DNA of 64,000 nucleotides, from NCBI GenBank assembly GCA_007753675.1, contig CP036432.1, positions 7,008,233-7,072,232 on the forward strand. The letters run 5' to 3'. Of this stretch, positions 54,015 through 62,703 are shown piece after piece. Every line of letters starts with the position of its first letter. Within the stretch, counting starts at the first letter, position 1. The notes under the pieces are model-generated. The model was not told the origin of the DNA and made no database searches. It saw nothing but the letters and a program-made list of their open reading frames with translations. This DNA comes from Stieleria magnilauensis (GTDB lineage Bacteria > Planctomycetota > Planctomycetia > Pirellulales > Pirellulaceae). A program made the position numbers and the translations under genes.

Positions 54015-55772
54015 CTAGCCCGCCATCGCTCCGCCACGTTTCTTGACGAAACCGACGACGACGGCGATGCCATACACGACGATCAATCCGATGATCACGG
54101 GGAAGGATTTCGGATCGTTGGCCTTCTCGCTGATCGCCGACACGGCGGCCACGATGGCTCCGATCACGGCAAACAACATCAGCACGTTCCAAACCATCAT
54201 CCGCGCCCCGGTCGGTTTTTCCGCGCCCAGAATCCGCTTGTTGTTCATCATCAGGAAGAACGTCACGTAGGCGATCGGCAACAGCATCATCCCGAACGTG
54301 CTGGCAAAAATGGCCAGCCAGAACTTGGCTTCACCGTCCCACAAATACCACCACGTCGCCCCGCTCAGACCTGCGACCAAGCAACCGACGACGAAGGGGG
54401 CCGCACCGTCAGGCCGCCCGGCCATTTCACGAAACGCGTAACCGTTGATCAACATCAGAATCACGATCGTCGAGAACCCCATCCCAAACACACCGAGCCC
54501 GAAGACAAGATTGGAAAGCGATTGACCGAGCAGCGGTTCCAACGTGCCGGACAATTGAAAGGCGTTGCGTTTGACCAAGGACAAGGCGACTCGTTTCTCT
54601 TCCACACTGAGCGCGGCGACACGCTGCAGCTTCTCTTCGCCGGACATCGATGCGGCTGCCTCGGCGCCCAGTTCGTGCTCCACCCGTCCCAACAGGATCG
54701 GTTCGACGCCGTTGTAGTACGGACTCTGCTGCATCGTTGCCAAATCCTTGCTGGCCAACGAATCGTCGATCTTGTTGTGCAGCGAGAACGCCGCGGCGAT
54801 CACGACGCAACTGGTCACCAGCACGTAGGGAATCGCCATGCCGGTCGACAGGTCGAACCGTGCCAAGCCGCGGAACGGCTTGTCCCAACCACGAGCCAGC
54901 ATCGAGTACGGCAACAGGAAGGTCATGTTGATCCCGACCGCGGTGGCGGCCGCGGCGATCATCACCGAACGCTGCGTGCTGACCAGTTGACCCGTCCAAT
55001 AGGATTGTTCGGATTGCCCCAGCGATGACACGACGGCCGCCATGTCGCCGGTCGGGTTGTTCCATTGCGACAGGTCGGGGATGAATCCGGCCAGGATACT
55101 TCCGAATTCAAGTTCGCCGTTGATGGCCAACAACACCACGACGCCGAAGAAACAGATCACCACCATGCCGACCAACGATTTGAGCACGATGTCAAACAGC
55201 TTGGCCGCGCGGCCTTGCTTGGTGTTCAACAGCACCACAAATCCGGCGGCGAAAAACAGGATGGCCGTAACGATGATCTTGGTGCTGGTGGCATCACCGA
55301 GCCCGTCGCTGCCGGCCAGGTTGGCGAGGTTCTTGTCGATCGCGTCATAACAGAGGCTGAACTGTGGCATGCACCAAATGATGTTTGCCATCACTGTCGC
55401 GATGATCCATCCCCACCCCAACGCCGGATTGATTTCACTGTTGATCGCTTCGAACGGACGCCGCCCGGTCGACAGCGTGACGTAGCTGATCGCCGACAGC
55501 ATGATCACGCCCATGGTGATCGCCAGCAGCTGCAACCACAGCATGCTGGTTCCGCCCAACACGCCCAGGAACAACGCCCCGGCCAAGGAACCGCCGCCCA
55601 GCGTGATCGCCGCTTGCAACCAGCCCGGCCCGGACAATCGCACGTACGTCGACAACGTCTTTCCACTGGCCTGGGCGTCGAGCAACAGCTTGCGGTCGGC
55701 GAGCACTTTTTCGCTGACTTGGGGAGCGGACGCGGACGGGGCGCCAGAATCAGAGGTAGGTTGATCGGTCAT
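54015..55772 (-). CDS. Nramp-type divalent metal transporter
   Basis: The 585-residue inner-membrane protein has about 11-12 hydrophobic segments. The first carries SGPGWLQAAITLGGGSLAGA, at the position of the Nramp DPGN metal-binding helix but with a changed motif. Later segments include VGINMTFLLPYSMLARGWDK and LPIAYVTFFLMMNNKRILG, with the conserved NxR-like region of the family. Nramp proteins import Mn or Fe with protons. The altered first motif makes the substrate uncertain. The stop abuts the end of the 180-bp array, whose last palindromic word ends inside it. Confidence 0.72.
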   Translation of the reverse strand: MTDQPTSDSGAPSASAPQVSEKVLADRKLLLDAQASGKTLSTYVRLSGPGWLQAAITLGGGSLAGALFLGVLGGTSMLWLQLLAITMGVIMLSAISYVTLSTGRRPFEAINSEINPALGWGWIIATVMANIIWCMPQFSLCYDAIDKNLANLAGSDGLGDATSTKIIVTAILFFAAGFVVLLNTKQGRAAKLFDIVLKSLVGMVVICFFGVVVLLAINGELEFGSILAGFIPDLSQWNNPTGDMAAVVSSLGQSEQSYWTGQLVSTQRSVMIAAAATAVGINMTFLLPYSMLARGWDKPFRGLARFDLSTGMAIPYVLVTSCVVIAAAFSLHNKIDDSLASKDLATMQQSPYYNGVEPILLGRVEHELGAEAAASMSGEEKLQRVAALSVEEKRVALSLVKRNAFQLSGTLEPLLGQSLSNLVFGLGVFGMGFSTIVILMLINGYAFREMAGRPDGAAPFVVGCLVAGLSGATWWYLWDGEAKFWLAIFASTFGMMLLPIAYVTFFLMMNNKRILGAEKPTGARMMVWNVLMLFAVIGAIVAAVSAISEKANDPKSFPVIIGLIVVYGIAVVVGFVKKRGGAMAG

Positions 55773-56072
55773 CGAATACGCGACAAAAGAGAAGGAGGTG
55801 GGAGCGGGGGATCCAGTCGCGAAATATAGCCGATGACGCGGCCGGCGTGTGAGCCGGCGGCTGGTGAGAATCCGTAGGTCACGCTGGGGACAAGGGGGCT
55901 GGTGATCGACGGTGAAGCTATCTCACTCGTTGTAGGGAAGACGATTGGGCGGCTGCCCCTGATACCATTGCGGCCCAAACTCGCTGCCCCTCACACCCGG
56001 CAGGCCGATTGGCATGCACAGCATGCCCTACATTTCCTGTCACCGAGGCGAGCCGCGTCGCGGGTGCCCGGA
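55773..56072. other. Intergenic region, no gene seen
   Basis: The 300-nt gap between two reverse genes holds GGCCGGCGTGTGAGCCGGCG (near 55840), a short GC-rich palindrome, and no convincing coding sequence. It should contain the promoter of the transporter gene. Confidence 0.55.
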
Positions 56073-57140
56073 CTACTCCATTTCGACCAAGTAGCGTTCG
56101 GCGTCGAGTGCGGCCATGCAGCCGGTCCCGGCCGACGTGATCGCTTGGCGGTAGTAGTCGTCAGCCACATCACCGGCGGCAAACACGCCTGCGACCGAGG
56201 TGTTGGTCCGAAACGCCTTGGCCCACTGGATGTAGCCGGCTTCGTTCATTTCGACGGCGCCCTCCAGGAACGACGTGTTGGGCGTGTGGCCGATGGCGAC
56301 AAACATGCCGCCGACTTTCAGATCGCGAACCGAGCCATCGACGGTACTTTTGACGCGGAGATTGTTGACCAGGTTGCCGTCGCCCTGGACTTCCTCGACG
56401 ACCGTGTTCCACTGGATGTCGATGTTGGGATGATTGATCGCGCGGTCTTGCATGACTTTACTGGCCCGCATTTCATCGCGACGCACCAGCAGGTAGATCG
56501 TGTCGGCGCCTTTCAGGTTCGCCAGATAGGTCGCTTCTTCGACCGCGGAGTCGCCGCCGCCGACGACGGCCAGCGGTTTGCTGCGATAGATCGGCAGGGC
56601 ACCGTCGCAGACCGCACAGGCGCTGACGCCCTTGTTCTTGTATTCCTCTTCGCTGGGCAGGCCCAGGTAGTTGGCCCGGGCGCCGGTGGCGATGATCACG
56701 GTGTGAGCCTGGACGGTCGCGCCGCCGCTGGTGGTCAGCTTTTTCACCGGCGCGCTGAAATCCACGCTGACGATGTCTTCACCGATCACACGGGTCCCGA
56801 AATTGAGCGCCTGTTGCTTCATCAATTCCATCAATTCGACGCCTTGCACGGCGTAATGCGGCTGTCCGTCTCGCTCATGGCCCTGGGGAACCGGCGGCAA
56901 GTTCCAGTGGCGATCCTTGTCGACGGCGGATTCGACGAACGCGCGGATGTTGCCAGCCGGAAACCCCGCAAAGTTCTCGACTTCGGTCGTAAACGCCAAT
57001 TGCCCCAGCGGAATCATCTCCGGCTTGACGGTTCCCTCGTAGACGACCGGGTTCAGATTGGCTCGGGCGGCGTAAATGGCGGCGGACCAGCCGGCAGGGC
57101 CGCTGCCGATGATGATGGTTTTTTCGATCTCGTTGCTCAC
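56073..57140 (-). CDS. trxB: Thioredoxin-disulfide reductase
   Basis: TrxB passes electrons from NADPH via FAD to thioredoxin. The 355 residues show the FAD loop [18 protein letters not shown], the redox pair CAVCDG (about residue 175), the NADPH loop [15 protein letters not shown] and the late [20 protein letters not shown]. The protein is about 35 residues longer than typical TrxB because of an insert after the first FAD segments (about residues 75-105, with [16 protein letters not shown]). The rest is standard. No thioredoxin gene is adjacent. Confidence 0.93.
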   Translation of the reverse strand: MSNEIEKTIIIGSGPAGWSAAIYAARANLNPVVYEGTVKPEMIPLGQLAFTTEVENFAGFPAGNIRAFVESAVDKDRHWNLPPVPQGHERDGQPHYAVQGVELMELMKQQALNFGTRVIGEDIVSVDFSAPVKKLTTSGGATVQAHTVIIATGARANYLGLPSEEEYKNKGVSACAVCDGALPIYRSKPLAVVGGGDSAVEEATYLANLKGADTIYLLVRRDEMRASKVMQDRAINHPNIDIQWNTVVEEVQGDGNLVNNLRVKSTVDGSVRDLKVGGMFVAIGHTPNTSFLEGAVEMNEAGYIQWAKAFRTNTSVAGVFAAGDVADDYYRQAITSAGTGCMAALDAERYLVEME

Positions 57141-57360
57141 CGTGTGAGAACTCCTTCAGAGATGGTTCTGGCAAATGTTCGGGGGATTATAGGACCGCGT
57201 CACCGGCTGTTCCATGGCAGGGCAGGCATTACATCCGGCGGAGTGAGTGCGGCGGGACGTGGAACGGACAAACCGCCGCCGATCGGTTAAACTGCCCGTC
57301 TCTTTCCATTGCCTTCCCCCTTGAAATCCCGCCATTGTTGGCCGCTCGGCCGAATCACCT

Positions 57361-59205
57361 ATGAGCACTCTTTTTGTCGCCGTCTTGTCGATGGTCGGTT
57401 TTGTCGTCGCCTACAACACGTACGGCCGCTGGCTGGCCAAGCGTCTGTTCGGGCTGACCGACGATCTCACAATGCCGAGCGAGGAATGCCGCGACGACGT
57501 CGACTTCGTCCCGACCCGCAAATCGATCGTGTTCGGCCACCATTTCACCAGCATCGCCGGGACGGGACCGATCGTGGGTCCGGCCCTGGCCGTGTTCTGG
57601 GGCTGGCTGCCGGCGCTGCTGTGGGTGGTGTTCGGGGCCATTTTGATCGGCGGCGTGCATGATCTGGCCGCCCTGGTGATCTCGATCCGCAACAAGGGCC
57701 AAACCATCGGGCAAGCCGCCGGCCGATTGATTTCTCCCCGCGCCAAGGTGCTGTTTTTGATCGTCCTGGCGCTCGCCCTTTCGATCGTCCTGGCCGTGTT
57801 CGGGCTGGTCATCGCCAGTATCTTTGCGATCTACCCCGAATCGGTGCTCAGCGTTTGGATTGCGATGCCGATCGCGGTCGTGATCGGGCTGCGTTATCGC
57901 AGCGGAGGCGGGTTGGTGATTCCCAGTCTGGTCGGTCTGGCCGCGTTGTACGTCGCCGTTTACTTGGGTGCCTATCACCTGCCCGTCGATTTGACGCCCT
58001 ACTTGCCCACCGACAGCCTACTCTGGACCCCGACCGTCGTCTGGACCATCGCGCTGCTGATTTACGCGTTCATCGCGTCGGTGCTTCCCGTTTGGTTGTT
58101 GCTACAGCCGCGGGACTACATCAACAGCTTGCAGCTGTTCGTGGCGTTGGCGCTGTTGTTGGCCGGTCTGGGCATCGCGTCAGTGACCGGACAAGCCCAA
58201 TTGACCGATTCGGCTCCGATGATCGCCAGTGAAGTCCCGGCCGATGCGCCGAGCATGTTTCCGTTCTTGTTCATCACGATCGCCTGTGGCGCCTGCAGCG
58301 GGTTTCATTGCCTGGTCAGTAGCGGAACGACCAGCAAGCAACTCGAAAAGGCGAGCGACGCGCAAGCGGTGGGCTATGGCAGCATGTTGCTCGAAGGCAT
58401 GCTGGCGGTTCTGGTGATCTTGGCCTGTTCGGCCGGCGTGGGCATGGGCCCGCTGACGCGGAGCGTGACCACGGTGGGCGAAGGGGCTGCAGCCCGGTCG
58501 GTCGTCGCGATCGAGCGGGCCGACGTTTCGGGGAACCAGGCGTGGCGAGAGTATTATCGAACCGGAGCGGATGGAGAGCCGGACGCGGGTTGGAAAAAGC
58601 AGAACCTGGCGAAGAAACTGCGGGCTTTCGTCGACGGCGGAGCGAATTTCTTGTCCGCACTCGGGCTGCCCCTCCGCATGGCGATCGCGATCATGGCGGT
58701 CCTGGTCGCCTGTTTCGCCGCCACCACGCTGGACACCGCCACCCGTTTGCAACGCTACGTGATCAGCGAATTGGCGCTCTCGGCGGGCGCGAAACCACTG
58801 GCCAACAAGTACGTGGCCACCGGGATCGCCGTCGGGGTCGGATTAGCCATCGCCGTGTTCGCCGGCGACAGCCCCGGCAAGGGAGGCTTGGTGCTGTGGC
58901 CGTTGTTCGGGGCGACCAATCAGCTGCTGGCCGGATTGGCGTTGATGGTCGCATTGATCTTTTTGGCCCGACGCAGCAAACCACTCGCGTCGGTGATGAT
59001 CCCGATGTTCGTGATGTTGTTGATGCCCGCCTGGGCGATCACCTACGACCTGTTTTACAACTGGCTGCCGTCGGGCAACGTCGTGCTGACCACGTTCGGG
59101 TTTTCGATTCTGGGGCTGCAGATCTGGATGGCCGTCGAAGGCCTGATGGTCTGGGGCCGCTGCCGAGGCGTGCTGGAAGCGCCGGCCGAAGCAGCCGCCG
59201 GCTAG
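57361..59205 (+). CDS. cstA: Carbon starvation protein CstA
   Basis: CstA-family proteins take up peptides or pyruvate under carbon limitation. The 614-residue membrane protein has about 16 hydrophobic segments and the family motifs FGHHFTSIAGTGPIVGPALA near residue 60, SISIRNKG-like loop ALVISIRNKGQTIG, and FITIACGACSGFHCLVSSGT around residue 310. Start ATG 57361. It diverges from trxB with 220 nt between. A soluble insert (about residues 370-430) is of the usual size. Confidence 0.93.
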   Translation: MSTLFVAVLSMVGFVVAYNTYGRWLAKRLFGLTDDLTMPSEECRDDVDFVPTRKSIVFGHHFTSIAGTGPIVGPALAVFWGWLPALLWVVFGAILIGGVHDLAALVISIRNKGQTIGQAAGRLISPRAKVLFLIVLALALSIVLAVFGLVIASIFAIYPESVLSVWIAMPIAVVIGLRYRSGGGLVIPSLVGLAALYVAVYLGAYHLPVDLTPYLPTDSLLWTPTVVWTIALLIYAFIASVLPVWLLLQPRDYINSLQLFVALALLLAGLGIASVTGQAQLTDSAPMIASEVPADAPSMFPFLFITIACGACSGFHCLVSSGTTSKQLEKASDAQAVGYGSMLLEGMLAVLVILACSAGVGMGPLTRSVTTVGEGAAARSVVAIERADVSGNQAWREYYRTGADGEPDAGWKKQNLAKKLRAFVDGGANFLSALGLPLRMAIAIMAVLVACFAATTLDTATRLQRYVISELALSAGAKPLANKYVATGIAVGVGLAIAVFAGDSPGKGGLVLWPLFGATNQLLAGLALMVALIFLARRSKPLASVMIPMFVMLLMPAWAITYDLFYNWLPSGNVVLTTFGFSILGLQIWMAVEGLMVWGRCRGVLEAPAEAAAG

Positions 59206-59424
59206 TGGAGATCTCTCTAGTCTTAAAATGAGATTGCGACTATGATGGGGGGCGGTCGGCTGCGGGAAAATTCTCCGTCGCAACAGGGGCTTCGAATCGC
59301 GGTTTGATCGCCAGATCCGCGAGTTTGTCACGAAATCTCTGAGCACGGCAGGGGATCGTGGTCGTTGACAAGGCGAAGAACGCTTTGAGTCGGCCGTTAC
59401 TCCCCCCCACGACGTGAATGAATC

Positions 59425-61251
59425 ATGGTCGCGTATCTAGCGGTCGAATCCGGGCCCGAGAAGGGCCGCCATTACCCGTTGGACCCCGAACGGCCGATGC
59501 ACGTCGGTCGCGGATCGAGCTGTGAAGTGATGTTGTCCGATCCGGTCTGTAGCCGGTTTCACGCTGTCGTCTTTTACGAAGATGACCGCTGGCAGGTTCG
59601 CGACACGGGCAGCCGGAACGGGACGTTGGTCAACGGACAAAAGATCGATACGGCTCAAATCGCGGATCAATGTGTGCTGACCATCGGCGGCACGGAACTG
59701 CGTTTCATTGATCCCTCCTCCGACAGCGCCGAGTTGGACGACGCGTTCCAAACCATCGTCCAAGACGTCTCGTTGATCGACACCAAGACGACCGACGATC
59801 CGATGCGCGACGTCGCCCACGCCGGGTACTTGTTCGATCTGTATCTGCTCAGCCTTTCGATGCTGCGGCTGGAAAACCCCGACGAAGTCATCGATTCGGT
59901 GCTCAAATTGCTGCGTGACCGAACCAGTGCCGACGCCGTGGGGCTGTCCTTTGACGGCGGCGACGGACGGCAACGACCGCACAAGGTCGAACCCGCGGAT
60001 GAAGTGGACAAAGTCAAAGTCAGCCGCGCGATCTTGCGTCGCGTCGTCGGCAGCGGCGAAGCCATCTGGGTCAACGACAAGCGTTCGCAGGACACCGAAT
60101 TGCAGGAAAAACTGCCTGCGAAATCGGTCTGGTCCGATGCGATCTATGTTCCGCTGGACACCAACGAAGCGAACATCGGCATCCTGCATCTGTACCGCAA
60201 CCGACCGTCGTTCAACGAAATCGATTTTGAATTGGCGATCGCCGCGGCACGTTTGTTGGCCGTCGGTTTAGATCGCGCGTTGCAACACGATCAATTGCGT
60301 GTCGAGGCCAAGCAAATTGCCAAACGCAATGCCGACGGAGACGAATTGATCGGCGAAAGCCCCGTGATGCTGCGGCTGAAGGAAAAAATCACTCGCGTCG
60401 CGGCGGCCAACGGATGCGTCTTGGTGCGCGGGGAAAGCGGCTGCGGAAAAGAACTGGTCGCCCGCGCCGTCCATCGCAACAGTAAACGGGCCAAGCGGCC
60501 GATGCTGACAGTCAACTGTGCGGCGATCCCGTCCGAATTGATCGAAAGCCAATTGTTCGGCCACAAGAAAGGCTCGTTCACCGGCGCCGACAGCGACCAC
60601 GAGGGTTGGTTCCAACAAGCACACACCGGCACGCTGTTTCTCGATGAGATCGGTGAACTGACGCTGGAAGGACAAGCCAAGCTGTTGCGGATTCTCGAAG
60701 GCCATCCGTTCTTGCCGGTCGGTGGCACGCAGGAAGTCCATGTCGACGTCCGTGTGATCGCAGCGACCAACCGCGATCTGGCTGAATTTGTTCGCGAGAA
60801 ACGTTTCCGCGAAGATCTGTTTTACCGGTTGAGCGTCTTTGAATTGTTGCTGCCGCCGCTGCGAGAACGCGGTGACGATTTGGATCTGTTGATCGACCAT
60901 TTCTTGGAACACTTTCGACTGCAACACGGTCGCGCCAAGCTGACGCTTTCCAAAGCCGCGCGGGACCGGATGCGCCAGTACATGTGGCCCGGGAATATCC
61001 GCCAACTGCGAAACGTCATCGATAGCGCGATCGTGATGGCCGACGACGCCGAAATCCAACCCGATGACCTGGGGCTGCGAGATGCCGGGATCAGTCGCTT
61101 GGACACGTTCCGTATCGATGAGTGGGAAAAACGTTTGATCGTCAAAGCGCTTGAACGAACCAGCGGCAGTGTGCCCGAAGCGGCCAAACTGCTGGGGATC
61201 AGCCGAGCCACCGCGTATCGTAAAATCTCTGAATATGAAATCGATCGCTGA
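59425..61251 (+). CDS. FHA-GAF sigma-54-dependent transcription activator
   Basis: The 608-residue regulator has an N-terminal FHA domain (MHVGRGSSCEVMLSDPVCSR, then DTGSRNGTLVNG) that binds phosphothreonine. A GAF domain follows (about 140-285), then a sigma-54 AAA+ domain with Walker A VRGESGCGKELVARAVH, the GAFTGA-type loop KGSFTGAD, Walker B GTLFLDEIGEL and RFREDLFYRLSVFELLLPPL. The C-terminal Fis-type helix-turn-helix is GSVPEAAKLLGISRATAYRK. It should activate sigma-54 promoters after Ser/Thr phosphorylation of a partner. The glycosyltransferase starts 6 nt downstream. Confidence 0.93.
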   Translation: MVAYLAVESGPEKGRHYPLDPERPMHVGRGSSCEVMLSDPVCSRFHAVVFYEDDRWQVRDTGSRNGTLVNGQKIDTAQIADQCVLTIGGTELRFIDPSSDSAELDDAFQTIVQDVSLIDTKTTDDPMRDVAHAGYLFDLYLLSLSMLRLENPDEVIDSVLKLLRDRTSADAVGLSFDGGDGRQRPHKVEPADEVDKVKVSRAILRRVVGSGEAIWVNDKRSQDTELQEKLPAKSVWSDAIYVPLDTNEANIGILHLYRNRPSFNEIDFELAIAAARLLAVGLDRALQHDQLRVEAKQIAKRNADGDELIGESPVMLRLKEKITRVAAANGCVLVRGESGCGKELVARAVHRNSKRAKRPMLTVNCAAIPSELIESQLFGHKKGSFTGADSDHEGWFQQAHTGTLFLDEIGELTLEGQAKLLRILEGHPFLPVGGTQEVHVDVRVIAATNRDLAEFVREKRFREDLFYRLSVFELLLPPLRERGDDLDLLIDHFLEHFRLQHGRAKLTLSKAARDRMRQYMWPGNIRQLRNVIDSAIVMADDAEIQPDDLGLRDAGISRLDTFRIDEWEKRLIVKALERTSGSVPEAAKLLGISRATAYRKISEYEIDR

Positions 61252-61257
61252 ATCAAA

Positions 61258-62526
61258 TTGAACAGTTCCCCTGACCGCCGGCTGGCCATTCTCTCCGCGC
61301 CTGGCTCGCGCGGCGATATCAATCCGATGCTCGCGATCGGGATGGAACTCAAACGCCGTGGCTACGACGTCGCGATCTCGTTGGCCGAACCTTACGCGAA
61401 ACTCGCCGAAGCCGCCGGCTTGGATCCGTATCCGTTGATGGATCGCCAAACGTTCGACACCATGCTGGCCGATCCGTCGATGTGGACGCTGCTCGGCGGC
61501 ATGCGGAAAGTGATCGGCGGCGTCGCGGCGGAGCTCTTGCGGCCGCTCTTCGATCTGATCGAGTCGCTGCACCGGCCCGGACGAACGGTCTTGGTTTCGC
61601 ACCCGCTGGATTTTGCCGCGCGGATCTTTCGTGATCTCGATCCGACGACGCCACTGGTCGACGTGCATTTGGCACCCGTCATGTTGCGAACGCCCGAGCA
61701 GCCTGCGCGGCTGACGTCTTGGCGATTCGAACCGACACGCCATCGCCGGACGTTTCGACTGGCGTATTGGTTGGGCGACAAGATCATCCTGGACCCACTG
61801 CTTGCCGGGCCGATCAACCGAATTCGAAAAGAACACGGACTGTCCCCCGTCAGACGGATCATGCACCGGTGGTGGCTTTCACCCGACCGGGTGTTGGCGT
61901 GTTATCCGGATTGGTTCGCGCCGTCGACGGTCAACGCGATCCCGCAGTTGCGGCACGTCGGTTTCCCACTGTTCGATGGTCCACGGTTGGATGGGGCCGA
62001 CCAGCCTCTGGATCTGCCGACGGACCGACCGATCGTGTTCACCGGTGGTTCGGCCAACTGGCACACGCGTGAATTTTTTCGCGCCGCGACAGAAGTGTGC
62101 GTGAAACTCGACCGCCCTGGTTTGCTGTTGGGTGGTAATGAGAATTGCTTTCCAAAAACCTTGCCAAGTCACGTTCGCCCGCAAGGCTACGTACCGCTGG
62201 GCGAGTTGTTGCCGCACTGCAGCGCCATCGTGCACCACGGCGGGATCGGCACGACGTCGCAAGCGTTGCGAGCCGGGGTGTCGCAGATCATTCGCCCGCT
62301 GGCGTTCGACCAGTTCGACAACGCCGATCGGGTGGAAGCCCTCGGGTGCGGCGTTTGCTTGCATCGCGATCGTGACCTTGCCGGCAAGTTGGGATTTGTC
62401 CTAAACGATGTCGGTATGGCGGAATCGACGCGCCGGATTCGAGATCGGTTTGGTGGTTCGTCCGCCCCGCAGCTTGTGGCGGACGAAATCGATGCTGCTC
62501 TGACCGGCACAACCGCGCAGCTTTGA
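61258..62526 (+). CDS. GT1-type glycosyltransferase (UDP-glucuronosyl/MGT-like)
   Basis: The 422-residue protein has the GT-B fold: N-terminal LAILSAPGSRGDINPMLAIG and the C-terminal nucleotide-sugar site with VHHGGIGTTSQALRAG and PLAFDQFDNADRVEALG, the signature of GT1 enzymes that glycosylate lipids or natural products. A TTG start at 61258 is chosen because the first beta strand follows at once. It is 6 nt downstream of the sigma-54 activator, so the two are co-transcribed. The acceptor is unknown. Confidence 0.85.
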   Translation: MNSSPDRRLAILSAPGSRGDINPMLAIGMELKRRGYDVAISLAEPYAKLAEAAGLDPYPLMDRQTFDTMLADPSMWTLLGGMRKVIGGVAAELLRPLFDLIESLHRPGRTVLVSHPLDFAARIFRDLDPTTPLVDVHLAPVMLRTPEQPARLTSWRFEPTRHRRTFRLAYWLGDKIILDPLLAGPINRIRKEHGLSPVRRIMHRWWLSPDRVLACYPDWFAPSTVNAIPQLRHVGFPLFDGPRLDGADQPLDLPTDRPIVFTGGSANWHTREFFRAATEVCVKLDRPGLLLGGNENCFPKTLPSHVRPQGYVPLGELLPHCSAIVHHGGIGTTSQALRAGVSQIIRPLAFDQFDNADRVEALGCGVCLHRDRDLAGKLGFVLNDVGMAESTRRIRDRFGGSSAPQLVADEIDAALTGTTAQL

Positions 62527-62703
62527 CACCCGCTGCGGGACTTTGCGGACTGTGACGAAGATGCGACAGGAAATCATGGTCCGGTTATTCCAGTTCTGCC
62601 GTGCGGATGGTCGATAGGACAAAAACCAATTCGACCCGATGGCGGGTTCGTCCGGATAATGCCGGCATCGCCGGCTGATCGCCACCCTACGCGGCAAACA
62701 TTG

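Noticed and set aside
53104-54018. 304-codon open frame across the tandem array
   Set aside because: It stays open only because the 180-bp unit is a multiple of three; the translation has no domain, signal or membrane segment and starts outside the array in a palindrome.
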